Shown: positions 1-5,816 of the stretch, piece after piece
Position numbering within the stretch: the first letter of the stretch is position 1
Layout of the letters: every line of letters begins with the position of its first letter
From: Accumulibacter sp.
GTDB lineage: Bacteria; Pseudomonadota; Gammaproteobacteria; Burkholderiales; Rhodocyclaceae
NCBI GenBank assembly: GCA_031284185.1
Contig: JAITAJ010000233.1
Coordinates: forward strand, 1 to 5,887
Direction of reading: 5' to 3'
Length of the DNA stretch: 5,887 bases
Made by a program: the position numbers and the translations under genes
The notes under the pieces: model-generated
The model's database searches: none
The model's input: the letters and a program-made list of their open reading frames with translations, nothing else
What the model was told of the DNA's origin: nothing

Positions 1-29
1 GGTTCAGAGGACAGAATCTTGAGAGGACA

Positions 30-116
30 GAGGACAGGTCGGCTTGGGCGCTTCGCGCCGAGTAGAGGATGGAAAACCGAGTGATCGGGTTCAGAGGACA
101 GCGGGTTGAGAAGACA
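30..116. repeat. Repeat unit 1 (87 bases)
   Basis: The first complete unit. Hairpin A is the perfect stem at 47-51 / 55-59 with loop TTC; it can be extended by C43-G62, T44-A61 and T45-G60 around a bulged G46. Hairpin B pairs 77-80 with 85-88 around loop GTGA, then 75-76 with 90-91 past a bulged G89. The unit ends in a variant of the octamer (GAAGACAG at 110-117). Confidence 0.85.
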
Positions 117-203
117 GAGGACAGGTCAGCTTGGGCGCTTCGCGCCGGGTAGAGGATGGAAAACCGAGTGATTGGTTTCAGGGGACAGCGGGTTGAGAGG
201 ACA
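117..203. repeat. Repeat unit 2 (87 bases)
   Basis: The second complete unit, directly abutting unit 1 and differing from it at six positions (128, 148, 173, 176, 182, 199), five of which are transitions. Hairpin A is at 134-138 / 142-146. Hairpin B pairs 161-167 with 172-178 (seven pairs, one of them G166-T173) around loop GTGA. The substitutions at 148, 173 and 176 keep or improve the pairing. Confidence 0.85.
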
Positions 204-225
204 GTTTCAGAGGACAGAACCTTGA

Positions 226-288
226 GAGGACAGGTCAGCTTGGGCGCTTCGCGCCAAGTAGAGGACGGGAAACCGGATACTCGGTTTC
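226..288. repeat. Repeat unit 3, partial, overlapping the 3' end of amgK
   Basis: A more diverged unit of 63 bases that supplies the stop codon and last 17 sense codons of amgK. Hairpin A is at 243-247 / 251-255 and is extended by CTT (239-241) with AAG (256-258) around a bulged G242. Hairpin B is the strongest of the three: 269-275 pairs perfectly with 282-288, and G276-T281 can add a wobble pair. Similarity to units 1 and 2 stops after 288, where ordinary amgK sequence begins. No T-tract follows either hairpin on either strand, so it is not a textbook intrinsic terminator. Confidence 0.75.
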
Positions 289-1296
289 TCCGTCTTTTCG
301 AGTCTCTGCCTTCTGAAACTGGTCGAGCAGCCGGGCCATCGGCGCCAGCGCGCCGTAGCGCGCGCAGGCGCGGCGCAGATACGCCATGACGCGCGGCATG
401 TCTTTCAGGTAGTCGCTCTTGCCATCGCGGTGATAGAGACGGGCGAAGATGCCAAGTACCTTGATCTGGCGTTGCACGCCCATCCATTCGTAGTCGCGGT
501 AAAAGACGTCGAAATCGGCATCGACCGGCAGATTGGCCCGCCGCGCCATTTCCCAGTATCGGATCACGAAATCGAGCTCCTGCTCTTCTTCCCAGGCGAT
601 GTAGGCATCACGGTAGAGCGAGACGAGATCGTAGGTGATCGGGCCGTAAACGGCATCCTGAAAATCGAGGATTCCGGGATTGGCCGGGTATTCGTTCAGA
701 TGCGCGTCGCCGACGGCCATCAGGTTGCGCGAATGGTAGTCGCGATGGACGAAGACTCGCGGCTGCGCCAGGTTGTTGCGGAGGAGCGCGTCGAATACGC
801 CACGCAGCGCGGCTTCCCGACCCGCCAGGGTGACGCCCAGATGCCGCGCCACGTACCAGTCGGGGAATAGACAAAGCTCGCGTTCGAGCAGGACGCGGTC
901 GTAATCCGGCAGGATGCCCGGACGACTGGCGCGCTGGATGTCGATCAGCGCGCTGTTGGCATCACGGTAGAGCGCCGGCGCCGAGGCCGCGTTCAGCCGG
1001 TTCAGGTAGGTGCCGTCGCCCAGGTCGGACAGAAGCAGGAAGCCCTGCGCCAGATCCTGCGCGTACACTTCGGGGACGTGTACGCCCGCCTCACGGAACA
1101 GCGCGGCGACGCGCAGAAAGGGACGGCAATCTTCGCGCGCGGGAGGGGCGTCCATGACGATGCGCGTCTCGCCATTCGCCAGCGTCACGCGGAAGTAGCG
1201 GCGGAAACTGGCGTCGGCGGACGCCGGCTCGATCCGAAGGTCCCGATCTCCACACGCTCGCTCCAGCCACGCGCGTAGCAGGACGGCACGCGACAT
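235..1296 (-). CDS. amgK: AmgK: N-acetylmuramate/N-acetylglucosamine anomeric kinase (peptidoglycan recycling)
   Basis: Cytoplasmic sugar kinase of the aminoglycoside phosphotransferase fold. It phosphorylates recycled N-acetylmuramic acid at the anomeric carbon; MurU then makes UDP-MurNAc, bypassing de novo synthesis. The protein has 353 residues. Visible features are the VMDAPP strand at 47-52, the hinge region LLLSDLGDGTY at 87-97, the catalytic loop HRDYHSRN (H184, D186, N191), the metal-binding D211 in GILDFQDA, and the helical C-terminal half. The ATG at 1296 is chosen because AAGGAG lies 7 bases upstream. The gene diverges from lptD, the same arrangement as in pseudomonads and betaproteobacteria, where murU normally lies just downstream of amgK; here a repeat array follows instead and murU, if linked, is outside the window. 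Oddity: the last 17 residues (ETEYP to the end) are encoded by a repeat unit, so the ancestral C-terminus probably lay near residue 330. The assignment to AmgK rather than another APH-family kinase rests on sequence and context. Confidence 0.9.
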   Translation of the reverse strand: MSRAVLLRAWLERACGDRDLRIEPASADASFRRYFRVTLANGETRIVMDAPPAREDCRPFLRVAALFREAGVHVPEVYAQDLAQGFLLLSDLGDGTYLNRLNAASAPALYRDANSALIDIQRASRPGILPDYDRVLLERELCLFPDWYVARHLGVTLAGREAALRGVFDALLRNNLAQPRVFVHRDYHSRNLMAVGDAHLNEYPANPGILDFQDAVYGPITYDLVSLYRDAYIAWEEEQELDFVIRYWEMARRANLPVDADFDVFYRDYEWMGVQRQIKVLGIFARLYHRDGKSDYLKDMPRVMAYLRRACARYGALAPMARLLDQFQKAETRKDGETEYPVSRPLLGAKRPS

Positions 1297-1303
1297 ACCG
1301 CTT

Positions 1304-1309
1304 CTCCTT
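1304..1309 (-). promoter_or_regulatory. Ribosome binding site of amgK
   Basis: AAGGAG on the minus strand, separated by 7 bases from the ATG at 1296. This is a near-ideal Shine-Dalgarno and it fixes the amgK start. Confidence 0.85.
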
Positions 1310-1318
1310 GGGCTTAGA

Positions 1319-1327
1319 TGCTAAAAT
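1319..1327 (+). promoter_or_regulatory. Extended -10 promoter element for the lptD operon
   Basis: TGCTAAAAT: a TG-n-TAAAAT extended -10 with five of six matches to TATAAT. Transcription would start near 1334 and give an untranslated leader of about 73 bases before the lptD ATG at 1407. No good -35 hexamer is seen 17 bases upstream (CGCTTC), which is tolerated by extended -10 promoters. It forms one arm of a near-palindrome with the amgK element. The call is from sequence only. Confidence 0.6.
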
Positions 1328-1333
1328 GGCGCG

Positions 1334-1342
1334 ATTTTATCA
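1334..1342 (-). promoter_or_regulatory. Extended -10 promoter element for amgK
   Basis: Read on the minus strand this is TGATAAAAT, again an extended -10 with five of six matches to the consensus hexamer. Transcription would start near 1327 and give a leader of about 31 bases carrying the AAGGAG site. No -35 is evident. Eight of nine bases equal the lptD element on the other strand, with only GGCGCG (1328-1333) between the two. Confidence 0.55.
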
Positions 1343-1406
1343 TTTGCCCTCCGCTACGCCGCGCCACGGTTTCCGCGGGGTTCTCGAACGACACCGAAAT
1401 ACTCGG

Positions 1407-4400
1407 ATGAATCGAAGCGACCGACGCCAACAATTTGCATTGCTGCTCAGCTGCGGGCTGGCCGGCGTGTTCGCCGGCACATGTCCCGGCGAAGCGGCGG
1501 CACAGACGCCGGTTCCGTTGCAGACGGCGGATCCGGTCCTGCTCGGCACGCCGTCCGGCGCGGCGAACGAGCGGCAGGACGCGGCCGAGGTACGTCCGAT
1601 CGCGCCGGAGGCTCTCGAAGTCCGGCCGGTCGCGCCCCGGACCTCGCCGGAGTCCGAAAGGGCCGGCGCCGCCGATGAGACGCCGACACCGGCAGCGGCA
1701 TCCGCGCCGCCGGAGACGCGGGAGGACCCGGAACGGAACGGGGCGGATGTCGTCCGGCAGACCGGATCGCTTCCCGCCTCCGAACGCGCCGAGCGTCCGG
1801 CTCCGGTCGAGGACGGGGAAACCGGGAGGCCGGCGGTTCGGGAGCCGGTATCCTCCGCGCGTTCACCCTCGTATGCGCCAGCGCCCGGGGAGAGGGCGAC
1901 GAAAACCTTGCGCGTCGATCCGGCCTTGCTCGGTCTGCCGCCTTCCGTTCCGGCGAGGCGATCCGCTGCCGGGGATTCCGCATCCGCCGCATCGCCGTCG
2001 CAGACGCGATCCGAAACGGCGCCGCCGCCCGTGGGAGAGGTGGGAGAGGATGGGAAACCCGATCCGGCGCGCGCCGATGGCGAACTCCCGGATCGTGAAC
2101 CGGAGCCGGCCCTGCGCGTGACCGCGTGGATGGATTCCCCGCCTGGGGACGATTCGGAACCGCGTCCGGTTTTCCTGAGCGCTCTGTGGATGGCGGGGGA
2201 AATCAATCGGGAATTCGTCGCGGAAGGCGAGGCCGAACTGCGCAAGCTCGGTTCGATCGTCAATTCGGATCTGATGACTTACTGGCCGCTCGAAGACGAG
2301 GTCGAGGCCGAAGGCAGCGTGCGGCTGCAACAAGCGGATGATGTGATGACGGGACCGAAGATGCGGCTCCGGCTGGAAGATCGGACGGGTCATTTCGAAC
2401 AGCCGTCCTATCGACTCAAGCATCAGTCGCTGCTGGGCAACAGGAAACTTGCGGATCGGGAGAAATCGAGCCGGCAGATCGAAAATCTGATCAATGCCTC
2501 CCTGTGGAATTCCGGGGTCGTGACGCCGCAGACGACGAAATCCACGCCGTTCGACGACGGGATCGGTCTGCCCACGACGACGGAATCGCGCGGCGAGGCG
2601 AAGCGCATCGATTTCGAGGGGGAAAATCAGTACCGGTTGCTGGACAATACCTTCACCACTTGCCCGGTCGATAACGATGCCTGGTACGTGAGGACCAGCG
2701 AATTGCAACTGGACTACGACCACGAGGCCGCCAAGGGCAGACACGCGACCGTCTACTTCAAGGGCGTGCCGATCCTGTATTCTCCGTGGCTGTCCTTCTC
2801 GCTCAACAACGAGCGCAGGTCGGGCTTTCTGCCGCCGTCCTTCGGCACCAACAGCGATAACGGTTTCGAGTACGAGCAGCCCTACTACTGGAACATCGCG
2901 CCGAACATGGACGCGACGATCTCGCCGCGCCTGATGACCAAGCGCGGCCTCCAGATCGGCAGCGAATTCCGCTATCTGAACACCGCCCTGGGCGGCCTTT
3001 ACCGCGGCAACCTGAAGGCGGAATTCCTGGCCGGCGATCGCTTGCGCGACCGCGACGACCGCCACGCGCTTTCCCTGGCGCACGACCAGACGACCGACAA
3101 CGGCTTTTCCGGGACGATCAATTTCAACAAGGTGTCGGATGACGACTACTACACCGATCTGTCGAGCAACATCGTCAGCAGTTCCCAGACGCAGTTGCTG
3201 CAACAGGGAACCTTGAGCTATGGCGGAGGGTGGTGGGGCGCGTCGATCAGCTTTCAGCAATATCAAACGCTGCAACCGGACGAGAACAATCCGGTGCTGG
3301 AGCAGTACCGGATGCTGCCGCAGATCGCGCTCAACGCCCGCAAGCTGGATTTCCACGGGACGGATATCCATCTTCTCGGGCAATACACGCGCTTTACGAT
3401 CAGGGAACGGGAACAATACGGCACGATCTTCCCGGACGGCAACCGTACCGTCCTCTATCCGCAAATTTCCTTGCCCTACACGACGCCGGGATGGTACGTG
3501 ACGCCCAAACTCGGCGTGAACTACCGCCGTTATTCCCTGACCGGCCAGGCCGACGGGGTTCCGGGGTCGATTTCGGTCGCGCTGCCCGTGCTCAGCCTCG
3601 ATTCAGGAATGACATTCGAGCGTTCGAGCCGCTGGTTTGACCGCGATTACACCCAGACGCTCGAACCGCGGCTCTATTACCTGAATGTTCCGTACAAGGA
3701 TCAGAGCGATCTTCCGTTGTTCGATACGGCGCTGGCGGACTTCAATTTTGCCCAGATATTCTCCGAGAATCAGTTTTCGGGCTGGGATCGCGTCAGCAAC
3801 GCCAACCAGTTGACGGCGGCGCTCACCAGCCGCCTGATCGAGCCGGAAACCGGCAGCGAGATCATGCGCGCGACGATCGGCCAGCGTTTCCACTTCACCC
3901 GAAGCAAGGTGACGCTGAGCGGCCCCGCCGTTTCCGGCGACGGCAAGAAATGGGACCGTTCCGACTTTCTGGCGGGTTTCAGCGGGCAGATACTGCCGAA
4001 GGTCTACGCCGACACCGCCTGGCAGTTCGATCTGAACGACCGCCATGCCGAACGCTATTCGATCGGGATACGCTACCATCCGGAGCCGGGCAAGGTGCTG
4101 AACACCGCCTATCGATACAACCGCGAGACGACCTCGCCGGTCAATCAGGTGGACGTCTCCGGGCAGTGGCCGCTCATCGGGCGCTGGCACGGCGTCGGAC
4201 GCCTGAACTATTCGTTCAAGGACGATGGCACCGTGCTGTCCACCAGCGGCCAGGGCGGACGGATCGTCGAGTCGATCGCCGGACTCGAATACGACGGCGG
4301 CTGCTGGATCCTGCGCGGCGTCGTCCGCCGTCAGGCGCTGACTTCGGTGGATGCCTCGACCTCGTTCTACGTGCAACTGGAACTGAGCGGTCTCGGGCGC

Positions 4401-4493
4401 ATCGGCTCGAATCCGCTGAGTCTGCTCAAGCGGAACATCCAGGGGTACGGACTGATCGGCGACAACGATTCCGATACCGTCTTCAACGACTAG
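1407..4493 (+). CDS. lptD: LptD (Imp/OstA): outer-membrane LPS-assembly barrel, with enlarged N-terminal linker
   Basis: Outer-membrane beta-barrel that, with the lipoprotein LptE, takes LPS from the LptA bridge and inserts it in the outer leaflet. With the ATG at 1407 the protein has 1028 residues, against 784 in E. coli. In order: a signal peptide (1-32, hydrophobic 10-24, likely cut AAA|Q); a low-complexity Pro/Ala/Glu/Arg-rich segment (about 33-250); the OstA-like N-terminal domain (about 255-350); and the barrel with family signatures RRSGFLPPSFG (470-480), PYYWNIAPNMDAT (from 492), TQTLEPRLYYLNVPY (from 749) and the C-terminal GSNPLSLLKRNI. Apart from C16 and C26 in the predicted signal peptide, the only cysteines are C419 and C966, aligning with E. 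coli C173 and C725; the partner of C724 is Gly965. The frame is open upstream to 1308, but a start there (TTG) or at ATG 1326 would bury the signal peptide and lie at or before the promoter. No clear Shine-Dalgarno precedes 1407. First gene of an operon with surA and pdxA. Confidence 0.97.
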   Translation: MNRSDRRQQFALLLSCGLAGVFAGTCPGEAAAQTPVPLQTADPVLLGTPSGAANERQDAAEVRPIAPEALEVRPVAPRTSPESERAGAADETPTPAAASAPPETREDPERNGADVVRQTGSLPASERAERPAPVEDGETGRPAVREPVSSARSPSYAPAPGERATKTLRVDPALLGLPPSVPARRSAAGDSASAASPSQTRSETAPPPVGEVGEDGKPDPARADGELPDREPEPALRVTAWMDSPPGDDSEPRPVFLSALWMAGEINREFVAEGEAELRKLGSIVNSDLMTYWPLEDEVEAEGSVRLQQADDVMTGPKMRLRLEDRTGHFEQPSYRLKHQSLLGNRKLADREKSSRQIENLINASLWNSGVVTPQTTKSTPFDDGIGLPTTTESRGEAKRIDFEGENQYRLLDNTFTTCPVDNDAWYVRTSELQLDYDHEAAKGRHATVYFKGVPILYSPWLSFSLNNERRSGFLPPSFGTNSDNGFEYEQPYYWNIAPNMDATISPRLMTKRGLQIGSEFRYLNTALGGLYRGNLKAEFLAGDRLRDRDDRHALSLAHDQTTDNGFSGTINFNKVSDDDYYTDLSSNIVSSSQTQLLQQGTLSYGGGWWGASISFQQYQTLQPDENNPVLEQYRMLPQIALNARKLDFHGTDIHLLGQYTRFTIREREQYGTIFPDGNRTVLYPQISLPYTTPGWYVTPKLGVNYRRYSLTGQADGVPGSISVALPVLSLDSGMTFERSSRWFDRDYTQTLEPRLYYLNVPYKDQSDLPLFDTALADFNFAQIFSENQFSGWDRVSNANQLTAALTSRLIEPETGSEIMRATIGQRFHFTRSKVTLSGPAVSGDGKKWDRSDFLAGFSGQILPKVYADTAWQFDLNDRHAERYSIGIRYHPEPGKVLNTAYRYNRETTSPVNQVDVSGQWPLIGRWHGVGRLNYSFKDDGTVLSTSGQGGRIVESIAGLEYDGGCWILRGVVRRQALTSVDASTSFYVQLELSGLGRIGSNPLSLLKRNIQGYGLIGDNDSDTVFND
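1530..1934 (+). repeat. Duplicated DP(V/A)LLG motif bracketing the LptD linker
   Basis: Within lptD, residues 42-49 (DPVLLGTP, from base 1530) and 171-178 (DPALLGLP, from base 1917) are near-identical, and both are preceded by a short hydrophobic-polar lead (LQTA and LRV) and followed closely by proline and serine. A shorter tandem lies between: EVRPIAP (61-67) and EVRPVAP (71-77), a 10-residue period. The codons differ at wobble positions, so these are not recent copies. Copy two may mark the place where the mature N-terminus once began. Confidence 0.6.
2031..2048 (+). repeat. Perfect 9-base tandem in the LptD linker
   Basis: GTGGGAGAG occurs twice in a row, encoding Val-Gly-Glu twice (residues 209-214). 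Exact identity at the base level suggests recent slippage. It is directly followed by GATGGGAAACC, which resembles part of the intergenic repeat at 261-278. Confidence 0.75.
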
Positions 4494-4496
4494 GGG
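4492..4496 (+). promoter_or_regulatory. Ribosome binding site of surA, overlapping the lptD stop codon
   Basis: AGGGG shares its first two bases with the lptD TAG stop (4491-4493). It lies 8 bases before ATG 4505 and 11 before the in-frame ATG 4508, which favours 4505. Placement over the stop suggests that translation of surA is coupled to termination of lptD translation. Confidence 0.65.
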
Positions 4497-4504
4497 TTCT
4501 TCAT

Positions 4505-5812
4505 ATGATGTCCTTGCTACGTATCGCGCTGTTCTTTTTCCTGACCGGAACCGTTCTGGCGCAGACGCCGGAACGCGCCTACGTCGAGCCGGTGCCGGCG
4601 GACCGCATCGTGGCGGTGGTGAACGACGAGGTGATCACCCTGACCGAATTGCGCAATCGTCTCGAAGCGGTCATCGCCCAGTTGAGCCGGCAGGGTACCC
4701 CGCTGCCGCCGCGGGAAGTGCTGGAACAGCAGATGCTCGATCGCATGGTGATGGACAGGATACAGCTCCAGCATGCCCGGGAGATCGGGATACACATCGA
4801 CGATGCGCAGCTCGATCAGGCGATCCTGCGCATCGCCACCAGGAACAATCTGACGATGACGCAGTTCCGCCAGGCGCTGGAGCAGGATGGCGTGCCGTTC
4901 ACCAAGTTCCGCGAGGAAATCCGCGACGAAATGACCACCGTCCGGGTGCGCGAGCGCGAGGTGGATAGCAAGATCATCATCTCCGAAGGCGAAATCGACA
5001 ATTATCTGCAAAACGAGGCCGGCAAGAACCGATCGGCGGGGGAATTCGAAGTGGCGCACATTCTGCTGCGTTCCCCCGAATCGGCCAGCCCGGAACAAAT
5101 CGGTGAACTCGAGGCCAAGGCGGGACAGATACACGAACGCGCCGCCCGGGGCGAGAATTTCTCGCAGCTCGCCGCCGCGTATTCGGACGCGCCGGACGGC
5201 CTGCAAGGCGGCGATCTCGGAATGCGTCCGCTGGAACGCTTGCCGAATATTTTCGCGGATGCCGTGGTCGATCTGAAAGCCGGTGAAGTGGCGCCGCTGT
5301 TGCGCAGTCCCAACGGTTTCCATATCGTCAAGCTGGTGGCCCGGCAAGGCGGGACGGGCGCGCCGACCGTGCAGCAGACGCATTCCCGGCACATTCTGAT
5401 CAAGGTCAATGAGATCGTGTCGGATCCCGAGGCGCGGCACAAGCTGGAGGGCCTTTACGACCGCATCATGCACGGCGAGAAATTCGCCGAACTGGCGCGT
5501 CTGTATTCGCAGGATGGTTCGGCCACGAAAGGCGGCGATCTGGGGTGGCTCTATCCCGGCGACACCGTGCCGGAGTTCGAGCGGGCGATGAACGATCTTT
5601 CTCCGGGCGAAACCAGCCATCCCGTGAGAACGCCCTTCGGCTATCACCTGATCGAAGTGCTGGAACGCCGCGTGCAGGAAGCCTCGGTCGATCGCCTGCG
5701 CAATACCGCCCGCCAGGCCCTGCGCGAGCGCAAGCTGGACGAGGCTTACCAGGACTGGCTGCGGCAGGCGCACGATCGCGCCTACATCGAATTGAAACTC
5801 GAAGACGACTGA
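4505..5812 (+). CDS. surA: SurA: periplasmic chaperone / parvulin-type peptidyl-prolyl isomerase
   Basis: Periplasmic chaperone that carries unfolded outer-membrane barrels, LptD among them, to the BAM machine. The protein has 435 residues, close to the 428 of E. coli SurA. It begins with a signal peptide (1-19, cut VLA|QTP), followed by the N-terminal chaperone module with DRIVAVVNDEVIT (33-45) and helices to about 170. Parvulin domain 1 spans about 180-280 (FEVAHILLRS, GGDLGMR, NGFHIVKL), and parvulin domain 2 about 290-388 (HSRHILIK, GGDLGWLYPGDTVPEFE, PFGYHLIEV). A C-terminal helix (about 395-425) completes the chaperone core. Two adjacent ATGs (4505, 4508) are possible; the first has the better spacing to AGGGG. 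It follows lptD by 11 bases with no terminator and precedes pdxA by 4 bases. No own promoter is obvious. The same frame is open far back into lptD, but that part has no family sequence. Confidence 0.97.
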   Translation: MMSLLRIALFFFLTGTVLAQTPERAYVEPVPADRIVAVVNDEVITLTELRNRLEAVIAQLSRQGTPLPPREVLEQQMLDRMVMDRIQLQHAREIGIHIDDAQLDQAILRIATRNNLTMTQFRQALEQDGVPFTKFREEIRDEMTTVRVREREVDSKIIISEGEIDNYLQNEAGKNRSAGEFEVAHILLRSPESASPEQIGELEAKAGQIHERAARGENFSQLAAAYSDAPDGLQGGDLGMRPLERLPNIFADAVVDLKAGEVAPLLRSPNGFHIVKLVARQGGTGAPTVQQTHSRHILIKVNEIVSDPEARHKLEGLYDRIMHGEKFAELARLYSQDGSATKGGDLGWLYPGDTVPEFERAMNDLSPGETSHPVRTPFGYHLIEVLERRVQEASVDRLRNTARQALRERKLDEAYQDWLRQAHDRAYIELKLEDD

Positions 5813-5816
5813 TTCC

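Larger units (their letters stand above)
1..288. repeat. Degenerate array of ~87-base structured repeats with GAGGACAG octamers
   Basis: Non-coding repeat region that fills the space left of amgK and runs into its last codons. Two full units (30-116 and 117-203) match at 81 of 87 positions. A third, shorter unit (226-288) matches the first at 54 of 63 positions. A 22-base spacer (204-225) precedes the third unit, and bases 1-30 match 204-233 with only two or three differences, so the array continues beyond the left edge. The octamer GAGGACAG occurs exactly at 7, 23, 30, 94, 117, 197, 210 and 226, with variants at 110 and 181. Each unit carries the hairpin GGCGC-TTC-GCGCC and a second, weaker hairpin. 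All three plus frames hit stops within a unit, so the short open frame starting at 156 is not taken as a gene. No transposase or CRISPR-like regular spacing is seen; the function is unknown. Confidence 0.9.

Noticed and set aside
243..255. GGCGC-TTC-GCGCC hairpin as an intrinsic terminator of amgK
   Set aside because: No T-tract follows on either strand, and the same hairpin recurs in every repeat unit away from gene ends.
1..288. CRISPR array
   Set aside because: Units are about 87 bases, abut without unique spacers and have irregular spacing; no cas genes are present.
156..389. Open frame of 77 codons on the plus strand through the repeat array
   Set aside because: It starts inside repeat unit 2, runs antisense through the end of amgK, and has no ribosome site or recognisable domain; the codons are repeat sequence.
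1308..1406. In-frame extension of lptD upstream (TTG 1308 or ATG 1326)
   Set aside because: It would put 27-33 non-hydrophobic residues before a clear signal peptide, has no ribosome site, and overlaps or precedes the predicted promoter.
1386..1409. Possible sigma-E promoter (GAAC) before lptD
   Set aside because: The matching -10 would fall on the start codon and the -35 lacks the GGAACTT consensus.
1437..1454. Possible lipobox (LLSC) in the LptD N-terminus
   Set aside because: The hydrophobic stretch continues past the cysteine and an AAA|Q type I site follows; LptD is an integral barrel, not a lipoprotein.
1340..2263. Long open frames on both strands in the lptD linker region (for example 307 codons on the minus strand, 228 on the plus strand)
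   Set aside because: GC-rich low-complexity DNA leaves all frames open; the products are Arg/Ser/Pro-rich with no family signature, while the lptD frame has a signal peptide and continues into the barrel.
1863..3464. 533-codon open frame antisense to lptD
   Set aside because: Shadow of lptD codon bias; no start signal or domain seen.
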